Position numbers and translations under genes: made by a program | The notes under the pieces: generated by a model | Told to the model about the DNA's origin: nothing | The model's database searches: none | What the model saw: only the letters and a program-made list of their open reading frames with translations | In this document: piece by piece, positions 1 to 10,300 of the stretch | How the letters are laid out: every line of letters starts with the position of its first letter | How positions within the stretch are numbered: position 1 is the stretch's first letter | Assembly: GCF_037975245.1 (NCBI RefSeq) | Contig: NC_092575.1 | Coordinates: forward strand, 25,696,841 to 25,760,840 | Direction: 5' to 3' | Source of the DNA: Apostichopus japonicus | Taxonomy: Eukaryota > Echinodermata > Holothuroidea > Aspidochirotida > Stichopodidae | DNA: 64,000 nt

Positions 1-189
1 CTGATATAGAACTTCAACGATTTCACATTTTGCCATCTGCCCAACTTATATGACATTTGAGTGCCACCGAAACAATCACAACCTTGTACTCACCGTATAT
101 GGAAGCTATACATTCATAGTATCACTTCTGTCAACGTTAATACTGTTGTTAAAATATTATGTTGACAAAGTAGGACGACATACACGTAC

Positions 190-1836
190 ACATGCTGACA
201 TGACAAAAGTTTCGTGGAAGAGTTGAATGTATTTTATAGTAGATTCGAAAGGGACTTTACAACTGAGAACAATGTAGTTATGAGTGGGTGGATTAGTGAA
301 TTAATGGAAACTGGGTTCGACAATGAGATCTGCTTTACTGAACATGAAGTTAGGGTAGTGTTTGGATAATTGAAAACCAACAAAGCTCAAGGCCCTGACG
401 GTTTATGCAATAAGATCCTCTGCAAAACTGAACTGGCCGGGATTTTCACAAACTCTTTCAATGATCTTAGACAACGGCTCAATTTTCACGACTGTTGAAA
501 ACGTCATTAGTAATACCCGCCCCAAGAAAAAGAATGCAACTGAGCCTAATGATTTTCGGCCAGTCTTACTTACCTGTAATGTCATGAAATGTTTCGAAAG
601 ACTTCTAATGAGTCGTCTTATCTGTATTAAAGACCAGTTCATTGACCCCATGCAGTTTGCTTATATGGCAGGGATGGGGGTTGATGATTCCGTGTTGACA
701 TAGCTTCACACAATTTACTGTCATTGAGATAAAGATAGACAGTAGGCCTATGCGAGATCTACTTTTATAGACTTTTGTAGTGCATTCATTACAATTGTCC
801 TTCACTTACAGCTAAATTAATCGCATACGGTGTATCCCATGGAATTACCCTATGGATTTATGATTTCCTTAGAAATATACTTCAGAAGGTGAAGGTAGGC
901 GATGTCTACTCAGGGGAATTGATTTTAAATGTACGTGCGCCTCATGCAGGGCTGTGTCCTCTCCCCTGGTTTTTTCCATGTATACCAGCGATTGTCAGAG
1001 TATGACCAGTGATTGTAGCGTCATCAAATATGCGGATGATACTGTCATTACTGGTTACCTGTCAGATGACATTGACTCATACGCCACCACGATTGCAACT
1101 TGCAAGGTTTGTCCAGTGGTGCGATGATCATTTGTTACAACTTAATGTGTCCAAAATTAAGGAGCTGATTATATATTTCCGTCGCAAGCCAGTAACTCAC
1201 GCCCCCATTAAGTTCATGTGGAACAAGTAAAACAAGTAGATAAATATAAGTACTAAGGAACCATGCTGTGTAATAAATTTGACTGGTCTAGTAATACCAC
1301 AAGTGTCCATAAGAACACAAATCAGAGACTGTATTTCTCGAGAACTGAAGAACCTTAGAGTGGATAAAACAATCATGACCTTGTTCTATAAATCCCTCAT
1401 TCAAAGTGTTTTGATGTACAACATAATTTGTTACTTTGCCAATGGTACCAAAATTGATGTGAAGATGCTTCAGCAACCTAGGAAAGTTGCTCAGCATGAG
1501 AGGGTCTGCAATAAATTGAAACATATCATGCAAGACCCAACACACCCTTTGTTTCAGCACTATAATTACAGCCGTTCTAGACTGTGTTTATGCCCACCAC
1601 CTACACTTAGGCCGCTACAGATACTCATATGTGCCTAATTCTATCCATATATTTAATTCACAAGTGAGAAGATAAGTTTCTTATTTGTATGACTTGCTGT
1701 ATATTTGTTTGCATTACTGAATGTGTATCGCAGTCTATTGATACTTATACTATTGCTTTTCTTTATTCTTTTTTTTTACGACCTGTGTAAGCCGAATTTC
1801 CGATTGTGGGCAATAAATTCAAATTCAATTCAATGA
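190..1836 (+). mobile_element. Degenerate non-LTR (CR1/L2-like) retrotransposon, reverse transcriptase part
   Basis: Several plus-strand frames, broken by stops and frameshifts, together read as a LINE reverse transcriptase. Visible pieces are NDFRPVLLTCNVMKCFERLL (codons around 548-606), the catalytic YADD box (codons 1029-1040, context IKYADDTVITG), and the thumb and C-terminal region (1279-1638) with FYKSLIQSVLMYNI. The order and spacing match the CR1/L2/Jockey group. The 3' end runs into an ATTCA-type tail (1811-1834) after GGGCAATAAATTC, which is typical of such LINE tails. No endonuclease domain is seen, so the copy is 5'-truncated. It cannot encode an active enzyme. The clade is an inference from memory of family motifs. 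Confidence 0.85.
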
Positions 1837-1839
1837 CTT

Positions 1840-2130
1840 AAAATGTTACTTGTAATTGTTTGCCTATTAAAGGCAAGTATACTACTATGGATAAAGTCAC
1901 ATAGAGTATATTCATACATAACCATGTTAGACAGAGTGGAATATTTCAAGTAAGTAACACCTACAGGTGTAATTAAACTTATGATCCTGTTTTTATAAGC
2001 TTTGATAATAAATAATGGTTTGTACAAAATGTCTCACCAACTTCCTTACCCAAGTGAACATACAGCACCACTGGTGATAGGATTATTGTTTTCATCATTC
2101 TTTGCTTACAATAACCCACAATATGATTTC
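1840..2130. other. Gap without recognised gene
   Basis: AT-rich spacer between the LINE tail and the last exon of the decayed ZU5 gene copy. Small minus-strand open frames show no domain and no splice-site support. Nothing else is seen. Confidence 0.5.
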
Positions 2131-2135
2131 AGTCA

Positions 2136-2442
2136 TTATTCTGGACACATTGTTGCTTGAACTACATGATTTTTACTTCTGAATTCTCTGACAAGTTTCG
2201 CACATTCTTAATTTCCTTGCTCTGTTAAGGCATTTTCCAATTTCGTGATGTTTGTGGGAGATACCAGTGAATATTTGGTCAGTTTCTGTAACAAAAGAGT
2301 TCCTGATGTTTTGTACTTCTTGATTTCAGTAATTCCTTCAGGAATTTGAAAAATATTTGCAAGCAGACTACATTGGTCTACAACAAGTTATGCTGATAAG
2401 TTCTGCTTTAGTTGATCAAAAGATTTGATGTTGTCTGTGAGG
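2136..2442 (-). pseudogene. DED-like terminal exon with two premature stops
   Basis: After an acceptor (CTTTCAG) the minus strand reads FDQLKQNLSA, stop, LVVDQCSLLANIFQIPEG, then a helix pattern ending SPTNITKLENALTEQGN, stop, ECAKLVREFRSK, and a final TAA at 2138-2136. The spacing and the 'S-P-x-N-x-x-x-L' turn fit helices of a death-effector-like fold. Both internal TAA codons sit inside predicted helices. The reading frame is otherwise open for about 100 codons, so the decay looks fairly recent. Confidence 0.65.
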
Positions 2443-3004
2443 CTGAAAGAAAGGAAATTGTAATTATGTTTAATGCATTACTCTTCATAAAGTGAATTAA
2501 ACTGAACCTGTTTCATGCAAACAATATCAAGAAATGTGAGACAACAGTTATGTGTTTCTTACACACAAGGGTAAAATAAAACTTAAAAGCTCAGAGATTT
2601 CAATGAAACTAAACATAAAATCTGATAAAGATCAAGAAAGTATATTTCAAAACAGGTGGTTAAATTACATTAAGTTTGATTATCACTGCAGTGAGACAAA
2701 AATGATGTTTCCTTAATATCAAATATTGCAAAAAGCTGATAGTTATAATCCCCCTGTGACATGACAACTGCTGCCTGGACATCTCTTTGCAAAGTAGGAT
2801 TTGGTCATATGAAAAGTAACATTACATGTACACATCTCATTATTAAAGCAAATAAAGTAGAGACTTCAATAGAAAAAATGACTTAATTAGAGAATGTAAA
2901 ATAATACAAAAGACACAATACAAGGTTAATATAAAAGGAGTCTCAGTTTCTAAGACAAATCCAAGTTATAACTCCTTATTCAAATTTTCCTTTGTGTTAA
3001 ATTA

Positions 3005-3201
3005 AACCAAAATCATATTTCCTGCAACTGAATGCTAAACTTGAAAAGATTCTCCATGGACAATCCATATCTTGCTTCTTTTTTTTCCAGATTGACAGTA
3101 TCATTGATCCCTTTATTCTGAAGATGGAAGTCTTCCTGGTGCCTGTTCTTAAACCAAAGGGTTTCAATAGCAACATCATTGAAGCGGGAAAATTCAAGTA
3201 A
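3005..3201 (-). pseudogene. UPA domain third exon, donor lost
   Basis: The minus strand reads LEFSRFNDVAIETLWFKN and then FHLQNKGINDTVNLEKKEAR, which resembles the C-terminal strands of a UPA domain (compare the exon at 8932-8780, which has QFRLKRNNDGDTDMVDVTLK). The exon end reads TTGCAG followed by GAAATA, so the GT donor is missing, and no clear acceptor AG lies at the expected start. The start coordinate is approximate. Confidence 0.5.
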
Positions 3202-3239
3202 TTTTTAATTACTAATTTATAACATTTTTGATAGCCTTG

Positions 3240-3400
3240 AACATAGGGATCAAGTTGTTAGGGCAATGAGCTTGTAATGTAAAGAATTCAGGTTCCAGTA
3301 TTGTTCGACTGCATCATTACAATCTGGATTTGGGCAAAGGAATTAACATCAATTGTCATCTTTATCCAGGTGTATACAAAGGTAATTTTTAAATACAGCT
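3240..3400 (+). repeat. Possible tRNA-derived SINE, degenerate
   Basis: A segment with a GTTAGGGCAATGAGC box-A-like and AGGTTCCAGT box-B-like spacing is followed by TTGGGCAAAG and TTTATCCAGGTGTATA. This order resembles tRNA-headed SINEs of aquatic animals, as I remember them. No target-site duplication was found. It lies in an intron-like gap of the decayed ZU5 copy. Confidence 0.4.
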
Positions 3401-4628
3401 GCGTGCTTTACTTTGACAGCACCCATTTCCCACATATGTAGTAAACTGAAGTACTCTATGACCAACTAATGGAATTTATGCATATTGAGATTTATGGGTG
3501 TTGTAAAGTCATCTGACAAGGCTTTGGCCTAAATGCAAGGCTCCATATTATTTTTAGCTCTTATAAGCTTTGAAAAGAATGATTATTTGTAGTAGCAAAG
3601 AAATAGAGACCAGAACAATTACACACATTACAAAGTACTTATATAATCAATACATGGACAGTCAATGAGGTTGGAATGAAGGACTAGTCCAGAATGAAAT
3701 CAACTGTATAGACAACTTCAGCTGGGACCATATGATCACCTTTCATTCATTGAATATCATAGGAATGACAGAAGGAGACAATGTCAAAATATCATGTTTA
3801 TTTTTATAACAATATATGCTAACACATATGCAAATAACTATTCTTCCAACAAATGCAATTTACCTGTGGAACAGTAATTAATTGCTTTCTTTACGTGTTA
3901 CCAAGAATAAATAATATTACATTATACATATTATATTATCTGTAAATTATAATAATTGACAAACATTACTAACCACTTTTTTAGGATGTGGGTTACACTG
4001 TGATGTACTGTAGTTAGCACTAACATGTAAAATTGAAGTCATAGATTTGAGTCGAACATACACTGGAAAATGAATTATGGTTCCCTTTTGCTGGTAGGTT
4101 TATCCATTGATTAGACTCTTTTAATATAAGAACATGAAACAATTGAATATGATATTGTTATTATTTATGTAAATTTTAATATTGACATCAGTGCACACAC
4201 TGCTTACTTGCCCTATGTATTACCCAGGAAGCAATAACATCTCCCCGGTATGGCCCTCTATGGGGTGGCCATTGTTTGATAAATCAGGGAGCTGTTATTA
4301 ATATCTAAAACATAGAGTGTCTGATAGGATGCATTATCATAGACCATTAATAGTCTGACAGCCTATGTTCTGAAATATAAATCTTTGCTGTCTAATCTTG
4401 GTCACTTGGTCAAAGTTGTGTTTACAAATGTTTCTGTACTTACATACTTGTTTTAAGTTTGCAATGATCACCAGCAATACATTATTGAAAATTTAAATAT
4501 CTATGGTTAACACGGTATCAACCCTATACAATCATGTGCAAGAACCAAGTGTCATTCAGAAAGGCAGACAACTGGAATCCATCAGATAATTAGCAATACC
4601 ACTTGAGCTGATGAAATCTGCTACTTAC

Positions 4629-4857
4629 TTTATGTTCCAGAGTGTCATCATTATGGAACCAAAGATGGATTGTCAATTGATCCCACGATTCAGAAACTCT
4701 GTTAACAATCAGTAAAAGACAAACACGCTTCCTCATCTTAGGTAGTAAGGGACATGGAGACCAATGAGACAGGGTTTCTCAGCTTCAACTGCAAGGTGCT
4801 GTCTAGTCATATAGCAGCTAAGGTGTTCCCTATCTAAGCTCCATTTGACAGATTTAT
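4629..4857 (-). pseudogene. UPA domain first exon with frameshift
   Basis: The acceptor (TTTTCTTCAG) is followed by DKSVKWSLDREHLSCYMTRQ in phase with the ZU5 exon at 5927-5610. After about 30 codons the frame meets TGA, while a second frame continues with KRVCLLLIVNRVSESWDQL and ends at a good donor (CATAAA/GTAAGT). The matching exon of the intact gene (11645-11419) begins with ITWTEEKSIDWKLD and is 227 nt; this one is 229 nt, which puts its end out of phase. A sequencing or assembly error could also cause a single frameshift, but the other lesions of this copy argue for decay. Confidence 0.65.
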
Positions 4858-5609
4858 CTGAAGAAAATTTTAAAAACATAACATGGTGACAAGTAGAACA
4901 CCAATCCTATACTATACCATGCATCACTAGATAAAAACCCTGAAGTATAACACAGCTTGAAAGGTATTATTTTTCTTTGGAAATGCTGTTTTTCTCTCTC
5001 TAAAAGGTGCAACATTATAAATGTTTACTCTCAATGTACCATTAAAAGAGAAAGATTACTTAACTGGAGGTTAAATGTGTAGACATCACCTCCTTCTTGA
5101 GATGTTGATTTCTACATTAGACAGAGCCAGAAGGCTTAGTGAATTTCTTGTCAATATCATGTTTGTGTACGCAGGTGGCTTCACATATCAAGTGTGACTT
5201 TCATTCCAGATTTATTTCAGCAGTTACAAAGGTTTGGGAGCTTTTCAGGCTTTGACACATATTGACCTCAAATGACCTATTGCTAAGCACAAAACACTTT
5301 AAATTTGTTTTACATGCCCCAGTGGATCTAGATAGTACATATGAAGTTTACACAATCTTTCTTGAATTATTGTGCTTACAAATGTTTTAGACTTTGACCT
5401 CTAGCAGGGTTTTTGTATTTATTTAATAAGGAACCGCATCCAGTGACAATACACAACATTATACACTTTTTATTTTTGGCCTATGGTGGATAAAACTAAA
5501 AAGTTGGTACACACAAGCTCATATACACTTTTGTTGATAATACAAAATTGAGTAACTGTAAATAATGCTGACTGGAGTATAAAAACACAAGACAAAAAAG
5601 AGAACAGAC

Positions 5610-5927
5610 CTGTTTGTAATACACCAGAGGACACATCAATACCCGCGTGATTAGTTAAAGCACAGTGTGGAATCATCAAGGTGACAGGTTTGTGTAGGGT
5701 AAGGCTTTCTGGACCAAAATTCACAAAGGGGGTCAACATTAGACCCTTGTTTGAGATAAGTCCTTTAATGGCAGGGTCAGTAGAAACCCACAGACTAACA
5801 ATCCTTCCAGTGTGTAGTGCACCAGCTGGTACACGCAGAATGACACCTGCGATAACCATCTCTCCTCCACGCTGATCAAAGTATTGTTCTTTGTAAAAAT
5901 TGGACCCTGGGAACGAAGGAAGTCTCT
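5610..5927 (-). pseudogene. ZU5 domain exon of the decayed copy (itself intact)
   Basis: The exon of 318 nt is open throughout and reads YKEQYFDQRGGEMVIAGVIL, then RVPAGALHTGRIVSLWVS and FGPESLTLHKPVTLMIPHCA. GGxxxxxGVxLxxPxGAL and the GPxxLxxxKPVxLxIPHCA end are hallmark ZU5 features of the UNC5/ZO-1/ankyrin type. It starts in phase 2 after TCCATCAG and ends in phase 1 before GTCTGT. ZU5 domains mediate protein contacts and, together with UPA, hold death domains in check in UNC5 and PIDD. Confidence 0.75.
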
Positions 5928-6457
5928 CTGATGGAGAAAAGTAATATATTTCATATGAAAGGAAAGTATTTTGCCACTATCATGAAACATGTATTACTGT
6001 AAACTGCTTCAATCAACAATATGGAAATACCCTCTGTAACTCAAAACTGATGTTTTCATATTACTATTTGTAGATAATTTCAAAAGAAAAAGAAGAGAAT
6101 CACATCTTTGATATGAGAAAGAGAGCAAGACCTGTAGTAGATTATATCTGCAAGAAATATTAGCATCATTGAATTAATAAATATGAAACAATTAATGACA
6201 TTTTTAATGAACAGAAACAAAATTAGGTATGCAGGGCATATCACATTCCTCTAGTATTGACATGCCTGAAGCTATTTTGGTGGCAATGGTATATTCATAC
6301 CGAAATAAAGAAAGGAAAAATCATTCATCTTTTGTAAATACTGAAACATAAGGGTCGCATGAAATGATCCTAGAATGTTGTATAAGATTGAGAATAAATA
6401 TATAAGTAACAAACAGAGAAGGATTACATATGTTGCTAAAACTATAGTGTACTTTAC

Positions 6458-6635
6458 CATGCTCTTCCTTAGCAAGCAGCAATATCCGTCTTCCTAAGTC
6501 CAGTTTTCCATGAGACAATTTCAATGCTCTTTGGACATCTAGTCTCTTGAATCCCTCTTCTATCAAAATTTTGCAATTTACTGACAACTTTGGTTCCATT
6601 TTTGAAGTGACTTCCTGTTTCTCTGGATTTTTTAC
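6458..6635 (-). pseudogene. UBA-like domain exon joined to ZU5
   Basis: This open exon of 178 nt starts after TTTCAG in phase 0 and ends in phase 1 before GTAAAG, matching the ZU5 exon downstream. It encodes CKILIEEGFKRLDVQRALKL followed by SHGKLDLGRRILLLAKEEHG, which has the three-helix UBA pattern (xGF loop, AL in helix 2, G and hydrophobic LL in helix 3). UBA domains bind ubiquitin; this role is inferred from the motif only. It lies only 320 bp downstream of the intact gene's stop codon. A possible donor inside that gene's last exon (ATG/GTTTGT at 7044/7043) is also in phase 0, so a read-through isoform cannot be excluded. Confidence 0.55.
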
Positions 6636-6956
6636 CTGAAATAGTGTTGAAATATTACGAATTGTTCATCAAAATTCATACTTTTCATTATGCTTTCATG
6701 AAGATCAACAACTCTCTACTGCATTTGGTTTGGCTTTAGTGAATATTCTACACAAACTCCCTGCATAGATGATATATTCAAACCCATCTTGTGAGTACTA
6801 AAGCATAAAATCACAGTTAAATGCTCGGTATTTTGTTACAATGAGTGAAAGGAGGACTTATTAGTAATTGAAGAGTAATTCTTATTCTGTTATGTGACTT
6901 GCATGACAGCAAAAAAAAGCTGCTTTTCATGTTAGAAAGTACAGTACTAATCCATC

Positions 6957-7366
6957 CTAAGATCTTGATTCTATGCAAAATGATCCTTGTGTTTTTTCAA
7001 GGTAAAGTTTCAAAGTTTTAACAAGTTTTTGCAAAGCACAAACCATTTTCTTATCATCTTTCTCTCCTTCGTTTTCCTTTCCATTCTTCTTCTGTGATGT
7101 ACCAATGTACTTCAGCACCAGTCTTGCCGCTTTATTAAAGTGAATAGCTTTCAATCCTTCATGCATTCCAATCATTCTGTCTGGCATGATGAGCTCTCTT
7201 TCATCCAATATTTTCATCAGCATCTTTCCAGATTCTGCTGCTGTCTGAATTGTTTCATTTTCTGCTGGCTTGAGCTCAAAATACACACCTAGCTTTTGAC
7301 AATGTTGTTTATCAAGAAGCTTTGCAATGTCTTCTCCCAACTTTTCATATTTGTGTAGGTCTGAAA
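6957..7366 (-). CDS. Exon: terminal DED-like domain and stop
   Basis: After GTCCTCAG the frame reads SDLHKYEKLGEDIAKLLDKQ, VYFELKPAENETIQTAAESG, MLMKILDERELIMPDRMIGM and HEGLKAIHFNKAARLVLKYI. The 'L-x-E-R-x-L-I-x-P-D' turn is a strong DED signature. A lysine-rich tail follows and translation stops at TAG (6959-6957). In UNC5 and PIDD the death domain holds this same last place after UPA. Confidence 0.75.
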
Positions 7367-10300
7367 CTGAGGACATAAAATCAACTTTACGTTCGAAAAA
7401 GTATATCACACGTACAGATAAGAGTGCCTGAATCACATGCTGGTTGTGTGCCAGTTTGGAACAAAAAGCAACGTTCACAACGTACGTGCATATTATAGTA
7501 CATAACTGGCCCACAAGCATGCAAAGTTCACTGCCAACCACTTGTGTGCAACTTTTCAACTTTAAGCCCTTGCCTTGTGTATAAATTCTAGTCTTGTATA
7601 CAGCTTGACTTTCAAAGTTGCTTTAAGATACAAAGTAGGATGTGAGCATACTAACTAAAAATTTAACTTTGCAAGTAGGAAATAGAAGACATTTTTGGGG
7701 TTCAGCAGCAAGATGTAATTTGTTTCAATCAGAAGTTGTTATGTTGATTTAAATGTTTCCCAATACTAAGTTGATATAAGTAACACTTAAGTGTGTCTAC
7801 TGCTAAAACCAAATGCTTCTACCTTTTTACATCTACTTAGACATTCACCATGTACTCTTTCATCTCTACTGATACACACTTACCTGGTGTATGTCTAGGA
7901 TAATTATCATTCATTTTTTGTGCCAACTACATTTAGATACAGTCCATGGTAGACTTACAAAAGTTCACTCATCTGTTTCACTTTTAAACTCACCTGGGTG
8001 TAGGTCTCTAAAAAGAATTTCTTGGCTTTCTGGAGATAATAGAATGTTTTTCACCTGAAGAATGAAACAAAAATTATATGAATAATGGAAACTGTAAATG
8101 TAAGCAAGTTCAACACACACGAGTGCAAACAATGTGAATGATTAGGTTTAAAGTAGGAACATAATGAAACAGACATGGAACAGCACATAATAAATGTGTG
8201 AAATCCAAAATTTAAGGACTGTGATAACAACATAGCTATTATTTATGCATAATTCATTAATTAGTATCCCTTATACCCACCAAACAGTTTCTCATAACTG
8301 TTGACCTGTGCATGTTATAACACGCAGGTGTTATGTACACTTCTTTTGCAATTCTTTGCTTTTAAAGTTACTCATTATTTACAAAGCAACATGAAAGAAT
8401 TGGCAAACTTGGAAAACAGGATAAAAACCAGAAAATTAGGTACACCAAAATCACTTGAGTGACTGGCAATACAATAGCAGATCAACAAAACATTTATTGA
8501 ATTGCAATTATTCATAGTATATAATGTTTAGAAAGATAAGGATCCATGAGAGAAGGTGCCATGGAATAAGCTATAATTCAGTCACAGCACTGACTATATT
8601 CATTGACACAAAAGAGTTAGCTTTTATATCAGCTTGCAAACAGCTGCAAGACTTCCAACCGACAGGACATGAATAAACAAAGAAAATATCAGAAGATAGA
8701 AGATGCCACTTAATATTATGTAATGAAGAGACATATGAGAACAAAAACAGCTGGAAGACAATCAGCAAACATAACTCACCTTTGATTGGAGGATAAGGGC
8801 TGTCTGGTTCTTTTCATGTTGTGATACTTTTAACGTCACATCAACCATGTCAGTGTCTCCATCGTTGTTTCTTTTAAGTCTGAACTGATGAGAGACTCTA
8901 CTGGCAGCACAGAGGTGATCAATTTCTACATGCTAATGGATACAAGATATTGAAGATCAATATACTGAGAATGCTTGTTATGTAGTCAAAAAAACTGTGC
9001 CACATATAGGATATAAGAATTAAGGAAAAGCTGGTAAGAAACCAAGACATTCAGTCATGTACACATCCTTCGATTTCATGGTCAGATAGTGAAGATTGTA
9101 ATGTAATTCCATAACAACATTTTAATAGGTTTACTTTGTTCCATGGAGTAGGAACCCTACAGGAACATATTCAAGCTATGAATATTCATGTGACATTTGA
9201 TGAGCGTTGAGAGAATTACTAGGCAGACATGTAATGTTCTTAATCATTCCTGCTCACAGGACAGCCACTTAATTCAACATCCTAATCTGATGACTGAAAC
9301 TGCCACAGCATCTGAACATTTCCTCAAACACGAAGGGAGGTTATCAAATTAAAGACAACCCCATTCATTCATCATCACCAAAGTACAGCCATGGTGACTG
9401 AAGCTTTTTGAGAAACCATGCGAAAGAATATCGGACCAAACTTTATTTAATAATTCACTTACCGGAAGTACAACCCACGCAAGATTCTGCTCAACAACAC
9501 TTCACAACAGAAGTTTGCATATATTCTGGTCCCTGGTGGTTTTTTTTTTTAACCGGAAACCTAGTAGTTGAAAGGCAGACATTCTAACCACTACAGTATT
9601 GTGGTTCACTTCAGGAAACCAATCCTTAACTTCAAGTCTTGTAATGTTGAAAGACAAACTTTAATAGCATTGGTTATTACAAACCTTTGTTGATTCTTCC
9701 TTCATCAGATGGTAACTATCACCGGGTGATGACATCATCAGATCAATGTAAGAAGCACAATCTCTGCCGTCATTCAATGTCCGGGTAACTTGAAATGTTG
9801 TATAGTTTCCTAGACTCAGTTTGGACTGGTAGTCCTCTAACAGCAACTAAAACATAAGAATATGGCAAAGTAAATTCCAAAGAGAACCAGATTGCAAATA
9901 TGCATTGTGGTTTCAATGACGTAACATGAACAGTTTTCTGCATGATTCTGACGTAATGTATAGTGAGGGTGTACAACATAATTGATTAGTAATTGATTAG
10001 TAATACAGTGGAAGAAGTATGATGTGACAAACAATAAATCACAATAACACAGGCTATCCTGAAATGACCATTGACCTCAACAAGAGGCTGCTTGTACTAA
10101 ATGTGATAGATACATCAACAAACTTAATATGACATCTGTCCTTGTTGCACTATTGCGAAAAAACATGGTTTTCAAAATCTGACCCCTGGTGAACTCAAAA
10201 AAGCACTGACCTCTGCCCACAACATTAGGTTTTGTGTACTCAATGTGGTACATACATACCAAATATGTGACCTGGCCAAGCTTCCCTTGCGGTATTATGT

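Larger units (their letters stand above)
2136..6635 (-). pseudogene. Decayed UBA-ZU5-UPA-DED gene copy
   Basis: Five minus-strand exon remnants match the domain order of the intact gene upstream: UBA-like (6635-6458), ZU5 (5927-5610), UPA part 1 (4857-4629), UPA part 3 (about 3201-3005) and DED-like (2442-2136). Codon phases fit at UBA to ZU5 and at ZU5 to UPA, so this was once a spliced gene. Damage seen: the UPA exon is 229 nt against 227 nt in the intact relative and needs a frame change; the third UPA exon ends CAG-GAAATA where GT is expected; the DED exon has two in-frame TAA codons. The second UPA exon was not found. The UBA-like module has no counterpart in the intact copy, so this is a diverged paralogue and not a recent duplicate. 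The front exons could still be used, for example through read-through splicing from the upstream gene. Confidence 0.7.

Noticed and set aside
3073-3201. Plus-strand exon-like frame after TTTTTTTTCCAG, reading IDSIIDPFILKMEVFLVPVL to TAA
   Set aside because: The opposite strand encodes a UPA-like segment (IETLWFKN, FHLQNKGINDTVNLEKK) that fits the decayed ZU5 copy; the plus frame is its shadow.
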